Shown: in pieces, positions 27,094-37,490 of the stretch | Numbering within the stretch: the stretch's first letter is position 1 | How the letters are laid out: every line of letters starts with the position of its first letter | DNA from: Sphingobacterium tenebrionis | Lineage (GTDB): Bacteria; Bacteroidota; Bacteroidia; Sphingobacteriales; Sphingobacteriaceae | NCBI RefSeq assembly: GCF_037126265.1 | Contig: NZ_JAYLLN010000011.1 | Coordinates: forward strand, 1-64,000 | Reading direction: 5' to 3' | DNA: 64,000 bases | The notes under the pieces: model-generated | What the model was told of the DNA's origin: nothing | The model's database searches: none | What the model saw: only the letters and a program-made list of their open reading frames with translations | Translations under genes and position numbers: made by a program

Positions 27094-29451
27094 ATGAACA
27101 ACAACATCAAACTTGCATTCCGGAATCTAAAATCCAACAAGGGTTTTACAGCTATCAATATCATAGGCTTAGCCATCGGAATGGCTGCTTCGATGTTGAT
27201 CTTACTATGGGTAAACCACCAGTTTTCCATCAATAACAATTTCCCAAAATCGGATCAGATCTATGCCGTTGGAACCAAAGAACCCACCGACAATGATATC
27301 GCCGTATGGTTTGGTACCCCGAAACCCCTCGTACCAGCACTGAAAACCGATGTGCCTGAAGTCAAATCAGCTTCCCGGTTAAATGGGACAAGAGGATTTC
27401 TATTCCAGGTTGGCGACAAAAAATTGGTAGCCGGAATTGGTGCATTCGTTGACCCCAGCTTTCTTAGCATTTTCGATTTCCCTTTATACAGTGGAAATCC
27501 AGCAAATGTCCTCACTGCACCCAATCAAATCGTCTTATCCGAAAAACTGGCAAGAGACATGTTTGGATCCGTAGATGTTGTAGGAAAAACGGTGCATATT
27601 GATAGTACCGAAATATTATCCGTGAGTGCGGTGTTAAAGGCAGGGCGAGCAGACAATGGCTTCCAAGGATATGAATATTACCTGCCTTGGTCTTTAATGG
27701 AAAAACAAGGGCAATCAGATGAAAATTGGGGCAATAGTTCAGTTTATACCTATGTAGAGTTGGAGAAGAACGCAAATGTAGATCAAATTAACAAGCAGTT
27801 CACCGCCCTACCTGCAAAACATTCCAATACTGAGGCACAATTTTTCCTGAAACCACTTTCAGAAGTTTTTCTGTACAATAAATATGAGAATGGCGAAGTA
27901 GTTGGTGGCAGGATCGAAATGGTGCGGATCTTTATCGTGATCGCGGTATTTATCCTATTGATTGCTTGCATCAATTTCATGAACCTCAGTACAGCGCAAA
28001 GTGAAAAGAGATCCAAAGAGGTAGGGATAAGGAAAGTGGTTGGCGCACAGAAATCAAGTTTGGTGCTCCAATTTTTGTCGGAGTCGCTGCTTTTGGCAAC
28101 TTTCTCCGGAATCCTATCCTTATTATTGGTTTTCCTTTGTTTACCAAGCTTCAATGAATTGGTAGGTTTAAAGATGCAGATCTCGTTCCAAGAATTTGGT
28201 TTTTGGGTGCTATTCCTTGGATTTATTATCCTGACAGGCATCTTGGCAGGAATCTATCCAGCCTTCTTCCTATCTTCCTTCAATCCTATAAAAGTTTTAA
28301 AAGGACGTTTCAGGCATATACATTATAAACTCAATCCGAGAAAGATTTTGGTAGTCACGCAATTCGCTATTGCCATCTTGCTGATCATTAGCACACTAGT
28401 GATTCGGAAACAGATCCAACATGCTCAGGATCGCGATTATGGCTATAAGCAGGAGAACCTGATTTTCCTACCTGAGTTTGGGAATATTTCTAAAAATGCG
28501 GTCTTAATTAAACAGGAATTGATTGCTGAGGGCATTGCACAATCGGTTACACGAATGATGTCTCCACTGACGGAGCGTTGGAGTGGTTGGAATGGATTCA
28601 CTTGGGAAGGAAAAGATCCGAATGCGATTATTCAATTCAACCGTCAGACAGCGGATGATAAGGTGGTGGAAACGGCAGGATTTGAATTGGTTGCCGGTCG
28701 CGACTTTGATTTGGGTAGTTATGCTACGGACTCCACTGCAGCTATCATTAATGAAACCGCAGCAAAAGCCATGGGGTTTAAAGATCCGATCGGGCAATAT
28801 TTCATGGATGGATCGAGTAAATTCCAAATTATTGGGGTGATTAAGGATTTTATCCAAGAATCGCCTTTTGAACCAGTTAAACCACTTTTGATCGAGGGTG
28901 CTTCCAGTAATATGAACACGATGCATATCCGCTTCAATCCGCAATTAAGTAGTAAGGAAGCTTTGGATAGAACGGAAAAGGTATTGAAAAAATATAATCC
29001 GGATTTTCCATTTGATTATAAATTTATTGATGAGGCTTATGCTCGGAAATTTGAGGAAACGGAAAGGACTGGAAAATTGGCGACGTTGTTTGCGGGCTTG
29101 ACGATATTTATTTCTTGCTTGGGATTGTTTGGTTTGGCGGCTTTCATGGCAGAAAGTAGAACCAAAGAAATCGGAATACGGAAGGTCTTAGGGGCTTCGG
29201 TATTTTCGGTTACTCGTATGCTTTCAAAAGAATTTGTGGGTTTGGTGCTGGTTTCATGTTTGATCGCATTCCCGATAGGATATTGGGCTATGGATAAATT
29301 TTTATCTAATTATAGTTATCGCATTGAGCTTCATTGGGGCGTGTTTTTAATAGCTGGAATCGGGGCGGTTTTGATAACGATTTTTACGGTGAGTTTTCAA
29401 TCTATTAAGGCGGCAATTGCAAATCCGGTGAAGAGCTTGAGGGATGAGTAG
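27094..29451 (+). CDS. MacB/FtsX-like ABC permease 1
   Basis: A 785-residue permease in which two FtsX-type units are fused in one chain. Membrane helix 1 (about 20-40) is followed by a periplasmic MacB-type domain to about 278, helices at about 279-298, 325-350, 370-395 and 415-435, a second periplasmic domain, and three more helices after about 665. The two ATPase-contact motifs are RSKEVGIRKVVGAQ (306-319) and RTKEIGIRKVLGAS (689-702). It ends ANPVKSLRDE. The fusion means one polypeptide could supply both halves of a MacB-like dimer. It probably works with the adaptor, TolC and the neighbouring ATPases to extrude a peptide, lipid or drug. The substrate cannot be told. Confidence 0.92.
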   Translation: MNNNIKLAFRNLKSNKGFTAINIIGLAIGMAASMLILLWVNHQFSINNNFPKSDQIYAVGTKEPTDNDIAVWFGTPKPLVPALKTDVPEVKSASRLNGTRGFLFQVGDKKLVAGIGAFVDPSFLSIFDFPLYSGNPANVLTAPNQIVLSEKLARDMFGSVDVVGKTVHIDSTEILSVSAVLKAGRADNGFQGYEYYLPWSLMEKQGQSDENWGNSSVYTYVELEKNANVDQINKQFTALPAKHSNTEAQFFLKPLSEVFLYNKYENGEVVGGRIEMVRIFIVIAVFILLIACINFMNLSTAQSEKRSKEVGIRKVVGAQKSSLVLQFLSESLLLATFSGILSLLLVFLCLPSFNELVGLKMQISFQEFGFWVLFLGFIILTGILAGIYPAFFLSSFNPIKVLKGRFRHIHYKLNPRKILVVTQFAIAILLIISTLVIRKQIQHAQDRDYGYKQENLIFLPEFGNISKNAVLIKQELIAEGIAQSVTRMMSPLTERWSGWNGFTWEGKDPNAIIQFNRQTADDKVVETAGFELVAGRDFDLGSYATDSTAAIINETAAKAMGFKDPIGQYFMDGSSKFQIIGVIKDFIQESPFEPVKPLLIEGASSNMNTMHIRFNPQLSSKEALDRTEKVLKKYNPDFPFDYKFIDEAYARKFEETERTGKLATLFAGLTIFISCLGLFGLAAFMAESRTKEIGIRKVLGASVFSVTRMLSKEFVGLVLVSCLIAFPIGYWAMDKFLSNYSYRIELHWGVFLIAGIGAVLITIFTVSFQSIKAAIANPVKSLRDE

Positions 29452-29462
29452 GGTGAATAGGG

Positions 29463-29628
29463 TCAGCCATTGCGAGGGCCAGCGTCAAGGGTAGGCCCCG
29501 CGTCATTGCGAGGGCTTTCGTCATTGCAATGGCCAGCGTCATTGCGAGGAACGAAGCAATCTTCCCGCATGTCCAAAGATTGCTTCGTCGTACCTCCTCG
29601 CAATGACGTAGAACTCCTCGCAATGACG
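29463..29628. repeat. Type A palindromic repeats between permeases 1 and 2
   Basis: Several partial left arms (from 29463) precede a complete 71-bp A element at 29538-29608 and an extra right arm ending at 29628. The complete element matches copy 1 near uxuA except in its loop (CCCGCATGTCCAAAG). There is no type B insert. Confidence 0.88.
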
Positions 29629-29667
29629 AAAAAAAAATAACATTTAATACTAACATAAAACCAAATA

Positions 29668-32073
29668 ATGATACTCAATTACCTAAAAATAGCGTGGAGA
29701 AGCATCAAGAAAAACAAGTTTTTCAGTTTGCTTAACATCTTTGGCTTATCCATCAGTTTGGGGATTGCCTTATTATTAATCGGCTATGCACTATACGAAC
29801 TAAGCTATGATAAATTCTTCCCGAAGGGAGAACATATCTATCGAGTTAACATGCAGACTACTCCAGAATATGATAAGGAAATCTGGGTAAACTTACCCAA
29901 TTCCGTTGGTCCAGCCATCAAAGAGGAAGTTCCAGGAGTTGTCAACTTCACCCGATTGGTAAAGAATGATTTCGGAACCCCTTCTTCCATCCTGGTAGGG
30001 GAAAAAACATTTGTCGAAAAGAACGTTTATCTCGCTGATGCTTCTCTATTCTCCATTTTTGATTTCCAATTTATTGAAGGAAATAAGAACACTGTTTTTA
30101 AAGATGTCAATAGCATTGCCATCTCCAAATCCAGAAAAGAACTCTTGTTTGGAGATGCATCTGCCATAGATCAATTGATCATCCTCAACCAAAGGGATAC
30201 CCTAAAAGTATCGGCCGTTTATGAGGATCTACCTAAGAACAGTAGCTTGGATTGCCAAATGGTTTTTAACATTATGGATAGCTGGATGGGAAAAAACGTT
30301 TATTGGAGTAATGCCAGTTACGAAACCTATATTCAGATTCAGGAAACAGCAGATCCCCAAACCATTTCAGAACTCTCCACCGCATTGATCGACAAGCATG
30401 TCGAAAAATCCAATCAATATTTTACGGATTTTTATCTACAGCCCCTTCATAAGGTCCATCTTTATTCCAAATCGTTTCGAGAAGGAAACAGTCCTAAAAA
30501 TGGCGATATCGATAGGGTAAAAAACTTACTTTATCTAGCGGGTCTGGTACTCTTGATTGCCTGCATCAATTACATGAATCTTGCTACGGCAAAAACAACT
30601 TTGTATGCCAAAGAGGTTGGTGTCAATAAAGTACTTGGAGCCTCTAAAAAACAACTTCGAACCCGATTTTTAATGGAGACCATGCTGCTAAGTGGCATAT
30701 CCATCAGTATAGGGTTTATCCTCTGTTTGGTCGGCATTCCATTATTCAATAACATTACAGGGGCTGAACTCTCCTACCAGCATTTCCTTTCTATAGAAAT
30801 CCTGTTGATCCTTCTTGCTTGTTTAATGATCACCACCCTGTTTGCGGGTAGTTTTCCAGCATTTTACCTATCGAGTATCAGTTCATTGAACCTTATGGGT
30901 AAAGGGAAAAGTAGAAACGCAGCTTTGGTAGAACCTGCGAGAAAAGGCTTGGTCGTTTTTCAGTTTGCCTCTTCCATCATCCTGATCATCTCTGTGATCA
31001 TTATGATCCAACAAATGAAATACATTGCGGATAGAAATATTGGTTTTAATCCCGAAAAGTTGTTAGCAATCAATACCATTTCGATAAAGACCACGAAGAG
31101 CTATGAAAGCTTGGTAAATGGATTGAACCAGATTCCAGGGACTACGGCAATTACAGGCACCCAAGCCATTCCTGGATTGGGCGAAAGTGGAAAAAACATT
31201 CATAAATCAGGCAATTCAGATCCTGCTGGCTTACCAGTATTTACGAATGTGGCTAATGGTCCTGTTGTAAAGACCCTTGGATTAAAGCTTTTGGCAGGAC
31301 GTGACCTGCCTGGGTCGCTTTCTTTGGGGGATACGGTAAACTATGTATTGATCAATGAAGTGGCTTTGGCGTATTTGGGATACCAAAAACCGGAGGATGC
31401 AGTTGGTCAACTTTTAAACGCAGAAAGTGCTGGAAAATCGATAATCCAAGGGGTAGTTGCAAATTTTAATTTCAAGAGTTTAAAAGAAAATATTGGTGGA
31501 TATTATTTCAATCGGATGAATGTTCCTTCGGAAGGGATCAGGTATTTAATGATCCGGTTCGAAGCGGAGCATACCCAGGAATATTTAGCCCAGGTTGAAC
31601 AGGCATTTAAAACCCATATTCCAGAATCGGCATTTGATTACACATTTGTGGACAATCATGTTGCTATGCAATATGAGGCTGAAAAGCGATCTAACCAGGT
31701 TTTAATTAGTTTTTCGATTCTTACGATCGGTATTGCCTGTTTAGGCTTGTTGGGATTGGCGGCCTTTACGGCAGAGCAAAGGAGTAAAGAGATAGGTATC
31801 CGGAAAGTACTTGGTGCTTCGGTGTTTAACATCAGTAATTTGCTGACGGGAGGATATTTTAAATTGATATTGATCGCTTTTGTGATTGCTTCGCCAATTG
31901 CTTGGTATTTTATGAACCAGTGGTTGAATGATTTTGCGTATCGGATAGAGATTCCTTTGTGGGCATTTGTAATTGCTGCCGGGATAACGTTGTTGATCAC
32001 GGCTTTGACCATTGGTTTTCAGACGTTGAGGGCGGCTATTGCGAATCCAGTGGATAGTTTGAGGGATGAGTAG
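29668..32073 (+). CDS. MacB/FtsX-like ABC permease 2
   Basis: An 801-residue double-FtsX permease with the same helix layout as permease 1. The first contact motif is partly altered (YAKEVGVNKVLGAS, with Asn in place of the conserved Arg); the second is canonical (RSKEIGIRKVLGAS). The N-terminal helix segment is FSLLNIFGLSISLGIALLLIGYAL. The periplasmic domains differ strongly from those of its neighbours, while the membrane parts and the ANPVDSLRDE ending are shared. It is the second of seven tandem permeases, 216 bp after the previous gene across a repeat-filled gap. Confidence 0.92.
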   Translation: MILNYLKIAWRSIKKNKFFSLLNIFGLSISLGIALLLIGYALYELSYDKFFPKGEHIYRVNMQTTPEYDKEIWVNLPNSVGPAIKEEVPGVVNFTRLVKNDFGTPSSILVGEKTFVEKNVYLADASLFSIFDFQFIEGNKNTVFKDVNSIAISKSRKELLFGDASAIDQLIILNQRDTLKVSAVYEDLPKNSSLDCQMVFNIMDSWMGKNVYWSNASYETYIQIQETADPQTISELSTALIDKHVEKSNQYFTDFYLQPLHKVHLYSKSFREGNSPKNGDIDRVKNLLYLAGLVLLIACINYMNLATAKTTLYAKEVGVNKVLGASKKQLRTRFLMETMLLSGISISIGFILCLVGIPLFNNITGAELSYQHFLSIEILLILLACLMITTLFAGSFPAFYLSSISSLNLMGKGKSRNAALVEPARKGLVVFQFASSIILIISVIIMIQQMKYIADRNIGFNPEKLLAINTISIKTTKSYESLVNGLNQIPGTTAITGTQAIPGLGESGKNIHKSGNSDPAGLPVFTNVANGPVVKTLGLKLLAGRDLPGSLSLGDTVNYVLINEVALAYLGYQKPEDAVGQLLNAESAGKSIIQGVVANFNFKSLKENIGGYYFNRMNVPSEGIRYLMIRFEAEHTQEYLAQVEQAFKTHIPESAFDYTFVDNHVAMQYEAEKRSNQVLISFSILTIGIACLGLLGLAAFTAEQRSKEIGIRKVLGASVFNISNLLTGGYFKLILIAFVIASPIAWYFMNQWLNDFAYRIEIPLWAFVIAAGITLLITALTIGFQTLRAAIANPVDSLRDE

Positions 32074-32079
32074 GCCAGC

Positions 32080-32248
32080 GTCATTGCGAGGAACGAAGCA
32101 ATCTTCCCGCATGTCATGCTGAGCGCAGTCGAAGCATCTGTTCGTTTGTAACCGTAGAGATCCTTCGACGATGCTCAGGATGACAAAAAGACTGCGCTCA
32201 GGATGACAAAGTCCAAAGATTGCTTCGTCGTACCTCCTCGCAATGACG
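32080..32248. repeat. Composite repeat A-B-A between permeases 2 and 3
   Basis: A type A left arm (32080-32112) and right arm (ending 32248) enclose a type B palindrome at 32113-32184, which starts GTCATGCTGAGCGCAGTCGA and ends CTCAGGATGAC. An additional B right arm occupies 32185-32207. B sits exactly in the loop where the simple A copies read CCCGCATGTCC. Confidence 0.88.
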
Positions 32249-32319
32249 CGGAAGTACTAAAACACAATGAAATACTCATTAATAAAACATAGAACATTAA
32301 ATACAAAACATAAATAACC

Positions 32320-34719
32320 ATGAAATTAAACCACATCCTTCGGAAACTATGGAAAAACAAGTTTTTCACCATTTTGAATATCGTTGGTCTTGCCATCGGG
32401 ATAAGTGCCTGTTGGATTGTATTTAAAATTGTGAGTTATGAATTCAGTTTTGATAAACCAAACCCTGCCCGCGAGCAGATCTATAAAGTTTATTCTAAAT
32501 ACGAATACAACAATGAGGTCAACAGCTTCGATGGTACACCGGCTCCGCTATGGGATTATGTAAAGAACAATCTTTCACAGGTCGAACTGAGTATCCCGAT
32601 GTTCAACCGCTATTTTGAAAAGATCACCATCAATTCCAACAGCAATGAAAAAGCTGAGTTCAATGAAAATGAAAGGATATACAGTACCCATCCTGATTAC
32701 TTTAAGATGGTTAATTACCAATGGCTGGCAGGGAATGAAAAACAAGCCTTAAACTCCATTGATAAGGTTGTGCTTACAGAGTCAAGAGCAAAAATCTACT
32801 TCCCGAATCTCAAACCGAATGAAATAATCGGCAAACAAATCCTATATGACACGACCTTATATGCTGTTTCGGGAATTGTTGAAGACCTAAATTATCCAAG
32901 TACTTTTACCGCCAAGGAATTCCAGCTGGTCAAAGATTCAGAATGGAGAGATCAGTCCTGGGCATCCTCCAATTCCAACAATCACCTGTTTATCAAAATC
33001 AATAATGAAAAAGATATTGCGCCTGTTCTCCTGCATTTAAAGAACAAACTCATGCAATTAACCGAAAAGGAATGGTCGGAGTATAACGTGAAGGGGGAAT
33101 TACAACTTGCAAAACTATCTGAAGCACATTTTAACACCATTCTTTCCAACAGCACCAATAAAAACGTGGTCTATGGCATGATCGGTATAGGGTTATTTCT
33201 ATTGCTTTTGGCCAGTATTAATTATATCAACCTTAGTACGGCTTTAATCCCCCAAAGAGCCAAGGAAATCGGCATCAGAAAAACATTAGGTCAACAAGGG
33301 AAACAAGTAACTGTCAATTTCTTTTTAGAGACGTTGATGATTACCAGTGCCTCTCTCCTATTGTCTTGGCCGCTTACCAAGTTATTCGAACGGTTTTTCA
33401 GCCATTATTTGCCAAGTGACTTAGAAAATTTCAGCCATGCTGGATTGATCTTCCTCTTTTTGTTGGCCTTGCTGCTGCTGATCACCCTTTTTTCCAGCAT
33501 CTACCCAACCTATCTCATCAATAAAGTCCAAATAATTGATGTTTTGAAGGTGAATAAAAATGCTAAACTTTCTTTTGGTAATATTTCTGTCCGAAAAGCA
33601 TTGATCGTGTTCCAATTTATTATTGCACAAGTATTTGTGGTTGCAACCTTTATCATCGGCTTTCAGATGAAACATATGTTGAGCAGTGATCTTGGGTTCA
33701 ATAAAAACGCTTTACTTACCTTGTCTTTACCATTTAAAGAGGAAGATGGCAAAAAAAATCCCATAATCTTTAAGGAAATACTCAACAAATATCCGGAAAT
33801 CCAACAGGCTGCGCTAGGTCATTTTCCCCTAAGTAATGATCATTGGGGAAATTTTGTCAACCGCTCTTCGGATACTGGATTAATGAAAGTTAATATGCCC
33901 TTTAAGCTAGTGGGTGATTCCTATTTTGATGTCTATGACATGAAATTGCTCGCTGGACGAGCACTTACGATCTCCGATACCAGTACAGGAATTATTTTGA
34001 ATGAAAAAGCCATCTATGATCTGGGCTATAAATCGCCGCAAGAAGCTATCGGACAGGAAGTAAATGCTTGGGATAAAGACCGAAAGATTACAGGTGTGGT
34101 TGGGAATTTCCATAGTAAAAGTATGCATGTGGCATTGGAGCCTGTATCCTTCCTTGCCTCCAATAAACGTGGTCAATTACAAAATATAGCCATCAAATTA
34201 AACAATGATCCTTCGACTTGGAAGTCTAGCATTGGAATCATTCAAAAGGAATGGGAAAAATACTATCCAGCAACTGCTTTTAGCTATGAGTTTTATGATG
34301 ATCGGATCAAGCAACTGTATGAAAAAGAGGAGCGGTTTTCAAAGATCATCAATTTATCTTCTGGTATTACCATTTTGATCAGCTGTTTGGGATTGGTGGG
34401 CTTAGTGACCATAACTACTGCACAACGAACGAAAGAAATCGGTGTTCGGAAGGTTTTGGGTAGTACCGTTGGGGGAATTATTAGGCTATTATCAAAGGAT
34501 TATATCAAGTTAATTTTGATTTCTATTGTTATTGCTACACCAATTGCTTGGTGGGCTATGAATCAATGGTTGACAGATTTTGCTTTTAAGATTGAATTGA
34601 GTTGGTGGATGTTCAGTATTCCGGCTATTGCTACTTTGCTGATTGCTTTTATTACCATGGGAGTTCAATCTTTGAAAGCCGCCAGAGCGAATCCGGTTGA
34701 TAGTTTGAGGGATGAGTAA
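32320..34719 (+). CDS. MacB/FtsX-like ABC permease 3
   Basis: A 799-residue double-FtsX permease. Both contact motifs are present (RAKEIGIRKTLGQQ and RTKEIGVRKVLGST). The N-terminal helix (FTILNIVGLAIGISACWIVF) and the start of the periplasmic domain closely resemble permeases 4 and 5, so these three form a subgroup that probably arose by local duplication. The C-terminus is ANPVDSLRDE followed by TAA. No obvious loss of a key segment. Confidence 0.92.
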   Translation: MKLNHILRKLWKNKFFTILNIVGLAIGISACWIVFKIVSYEFSFDKPNPAREQIYKVYSKYEYNNEVNSFDGTPAPLWDYVKNNLSQVELSIPMFNRYFEKITINSNSNEKAEFNENERIYSTHPDYFKMVNYQWLAGNEKQALNSIDKVVLTESRAKIYFPNLKPNEIIGKQILYDTTLYAVSGIVEDLNYPSTFTAKEFQLVKDSEWRDQSWASSNSNNHLFIKINNEKDIAPVLLHLKNKLMQLTEKEWSEYNVKGELQLAKLSEAHFNTILSNSTNKNVVYGMIGIGLFLLLLASINYINLSTALIPQRAKEIGIRKTLGQQGKQVTVNFFLETLMITSASLLLSWPLTKLFERFFSHYLPSDLENFSHAGLIFLFLLALLLLITLFSSIYPTYLINKVQIIDVLKVNKNAKLSFGNISVRKALIVFQFIIAQVFVVATFIIGFQMKHMLSSDLGFNKNALLTLSLPFKEEDGKKNPIIFKEILNKYPEIQQAALGHFPLSNDHWGNFVNRSSDTGLMKVNMPFKLVGDSYFDVYDMKLLAGRALTISDTSTGIILNEKAIYDLGYKSPQEAIGQEVNAWDKDRKITGVVGNFHSKSMHVALEPVSFLASNKRGQLQNIAIKLNNDPSTWKSSIGIIQKEWEKYYPATAFSYEFYDDRIKQLYEKEERFSKIINLSSGITILISCLGLVGLVTITTAQRTKEIGVRKVLGSTVGGIIRLLSKDYIKLILISIVIATPIAWWAMNQWLTDFAFKIELSWWMFSIPAIATLLIAFITMGVQSLKAARANPVDSLRDE

Positions 34720-34775
34720 TTGAGCATGGAGAGGGGCTACGTCATTGCGGGACTTTGCGTCATGGGGTTCTCGCC

Positions 34776-34920
34776 GTCATTGCGAGGAGGTACGACGAAG
34801 CAATCTTTCGCCTTTGTCATCCTGAGCGCAGTCGAAGGATCTGTACGTGTACCAAATGTAGATGCTTCGACTTCGCTCAGCATGACATGCGGGAAGATTG
34901 CTTCGTTCCTCGCAATGACG
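34776..34920. repeat. Composite repeat A-B-A, inverted, between permeases 3 and 4
   Basis: A type A element in the reverse order to the other composites (left arm GAGGAGGTACGACGAAGC, right arm the complement of the AACGAAGCAATCTTCCCGCAT arm) encloses a B palindrome at 34816-34886. It lies in the 249-bp gap between the genes; a short degenerate arm precedes it at 34740-34750. Confidence 0.87.
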
Positions 34921-34968
34921 CAGAAAACGAAAAAAAATAAACAATAAAACATAAAAACATCACACCAT

Positions 34969-37422
34969 ATGTTTAAAAACGCGATCAGACAATTAATTCG
35001 AAATAAGCTATTCAGCTTTTTGAATATATTAGGTCTAACCATAGGCATCAGTTCCTGCTGGGTGATCTATAAATATGTGAGTTACGAACTATCCTTCGAA
35101 AAGGAACTTCCGAAGAAAGAAAGCATCTATCGTATCATCAGTCATTTTAAGGCGGAAGGTAGGGACGACCTACATTCAGGTGTATCCAGACCGATCTATT
35201 TTTATTTGAAAGCCAATAATTTTGGATTGGATGAAGTTGTCCCTGTCTTCAGGTATTTTGTAGAAACTGTAACCATCCCAGCAACAAATGGTCAGGAGAA
35301 AAAACAGGAAGAACCCACATTTGATGAGACGGCTACTATCGAAACAGATAAAGATTATTTCAACCTTATCGAGTATAATTGGCTTGAAGGTAATAAAGAG
35401 ACTGCACTTACCTCGCCCCATCAAGTTGTCCTGACCGAAAAAAGAGCAAAGCATTATTTCCCAAAATTGTCCAATGCGGAAATCCTAGGAAAAACCATTA
35501 TCTACAATGACAGCCTAAAAAAAGAAGTTTCTGGAATTGTGGCTGACCTTTCCTATCCCACTGAATTCACTGGGCAGGAATTCATATTGATCAGGGAAAC
35601 AGAACGGGATAAGAACCTAAGGACCTGGACACATACTAATGGCCAGCATAAGCTCTATGTTTCTGCCCAATCTGAAGGAATTGTGCATCAAGCGGTCCAG
35701 AAAGTACAACAATTTTCGGATGCCAAATGGATTGAAATTAAAAACAAGGAATTACTTGATTATAACTTTACACGGACCTTAATCACCATGCCGCTCCTTG
35801 AATCTCATTTTTCAACAGCGATGATGGAAAGAGATGTTCCCAAAACAAGTAAGCGGATTATATATTCATTAATTGGTGTTGGCATATTTTTATTGGTATT
35901 GGCCTGTATCAACTATATCAACCTGAGCACAGCACAATTGCCTCAGCGCCATAAAGAGATCGGAATTCGTAAAACATTAGGTGGTTCAAAACGGTCCTTT
36001 ATTCTTCAGATGATGTGTGAAACTGCCCTTGTTGTCCTGATTGCAGCCTTTCTTTCCTTCTTTGTTTCCCAATTAGGAATCTATCTTTTGGGAGATCTGA
36101 TCAGTGAAAGCAATAAAGCCTATGCAGATCCTACATTATTTGTTGGCATAATGGGCGGCTTGTTAATTTTTACGATTTTGTTCGCTGGTCTTTATCCATC
36201 ATGGATGATGGGCAAGGTAAATCCTATTGACATCTTTAGATCTAAAAATCTGCTTGCTGTAGGAAAAGAAAAAATAAACCTGCGTAAAGGCTTAATCATT
36301 TTTCAATTCATCATTGCACAAATATTTATCGTTGGGGCCATTATTATTGGCCAACAATTAAATTATGTGGTCAAAAAGGATTTTGGATTTGACAAGGACG
36401 CTGTGATTCTTGCCCAAGTCTCTTATAAAATCTATAAATCGAAAAATTTCCAAAGCAAGAAACATGCTTTGTTGGATGAAATCAGAAAAGTGCCCGGAGT
36501 GACCAATGTAACTTTCGGTTCAGAGCCCTTTTCGGATAATTATGCCTCGGGAGAAATGCGGTATTATCCAGCGGATAAATCAGCGCCTATCGCGAGGACT
36601 GTGTACACAAAAACCATTGATACCGCTTACCTGAATTTCTATAAACTGGAATTGATTGCCGGTTCGAATCTTATTCCATCCGATACAACCAATGGGTTGT
36701 TGATCAATGAAACTGCAGTGCGGGCTTATGGATTCAAAACGCCTGAAGAAGCAATCGGAAAAGTTATAGGACAGACGAATAGGATGTATCCTATTGTTGG
36801 GGTAATCAAAGATTTTCATTCCCGTGATTTTTATACTCCAATAGAACCAACGGCTTTGGTTTATGATGAAAGGGATCTTCAAATGTATAACATCAAATTG
36901 GATAATCTTAAGAAATCGGATTGGCCGAATATTATTGAGAATATACAGCAGAGATGGAGTAAGTTTTTCCCTTCGGAAGAATTCAGTTATAAATTCTACG
37001 ATGAGCTGGTGCTGGCGCTTTATAAAAAGGAACAGCAATTGGCGAAGATGACTAATATCAGTACCGGAATCGCGATCCTGATCAGTTGCTTAGGGCTATT
37101 TGGATTGGCCACGTTGAGTACTTTCCAACGGAGCAAGGAGATTGGAATTCGGAAAGTGTTAGGGGCATCGGTTTCGGGGATAGTTGGGATGCTGTCTAAG
37201 GATTTCGTGAAATTGATTTTGCTGGCTTTTGTTATAGCAAGTCCGATTATTTATTGGGCTTGTAGCAAATGGTTAAATGATTTTGTTTATCGAATTGAGA
37301 TTTCATGGTTACCGTTTTTGTTGGGCGGGATGTTGGCGATTTTTGCGGCGATGTTGACGATAGGTTATCAAGCTGTTAAGGCCGCAAGGGCAAATCCGGT
37401 GGATAGTTTGAGGGATGAGTAA
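34969..37422 (+). CDS. MacB/FtsX-like ABC permease 4
   Basis: An 817-residue double-FtsX permease, the longest of the seven. Contact motifs are RHKEIGIRKTLGGS and RSKEIGIRKVLGAS. The N-terminal segment FSFLNILGLTIGISSCWVIY resembles permease 3. The first periplasmic domain carries extra lysine-rich insertions (GQEKKQEE), which account for the added length. The 3' end of the gene is almost identical at nucleotide level to that of permease 5 (GCAAGGGCAAATCCGGTGGA, then TAGTTTGAGGGATGAG). Confidence 0.92.
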   Translation: MFKNAIRQLIRNKLFSFLNILGLTIGISSCWVIYKYVSYELSFEKELPKKESIYRIISHFKAEGRDDLHSGVSRPIYFYLKANNFGLDEVVPVFRYFVETVTIPATNGQEKKQEEPTFDETATIETDKDYFNLIEYNWLEGNKETALTSPHQVVLTEKRAKHYFPKLSNAEILGKTIIYNDSLKKEVSGIVADLSYPTEFTGQEFILIRETERDKNLRTWTHTNGQHKLYVSAQSEGIVHQAVQKVQQFSDAKWIEIKNKELLDYNFTRTLITMPLLESHFSTAMMERDVPKTSKRIIYSLIGVGIFLLVLACINYINLSTAQLPQRHKEIGIRKTLGGSKRSFILQMMCETALVVLIAAFLSFFVSQLGIYLLGDLISESNKAYADPTLFVGIMGGLLIFTILFAGLYPSWMMGKVNPIDIFRSKNLLAVGKEKINLRKGLIIFQFIIAQIFIVGAIIIGQQLNYVVKKDFGFDKDAVILAQVSYKIYKSKNFQSKKHALLDEIRKVPGVTNVTFGSEPFSDNYASGEMRYYPADKSAPIARTVYTKTIDTAYLNFYKLELIAGSNLIPSDTTNGLLINETAVRAYGFKTPEEAIGKVIGQTNRMYPIVGVIKDFHSRDFYTPIEPTALVYDERDLQMYNIKLDNLKKSDWPNIIENIQQRWSKFFPSEEFSYKFYDELVLALYKKEQQLAKMTNISTGIAILISCLGLFGLATLSTFQRSKEIGIRKVLGASVSGIVGMLSKDFVKLILLAFVIASPIIYWACSKWLNDFVYRIEISWLPFLLGGMLAIFAAMLTIGYQAVKAARANPVDSLRDE

Positions 37423-37437
37423 CCGGCCGCGGGGAAC

Positions 37438-37482
37438 GAGGGAATGGAGTGCGAGGGTATGGAGAGCGAGGGAATGGAGAGC
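37438..37482. repeat. Three tandem 15-bp repeats after permease 4
   Basis: Three head-to-tail copies of GAGGGAATGGAGAGC with two substitutions in total (37438-37452, 37453-37467, 37468-37482) lie just after the permease 4 stop codon and before the composite repeat. This is a short minisatellite of unknown role. Confidence 0.8.
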
Positions 37483-37490
37483 GACGCCAG

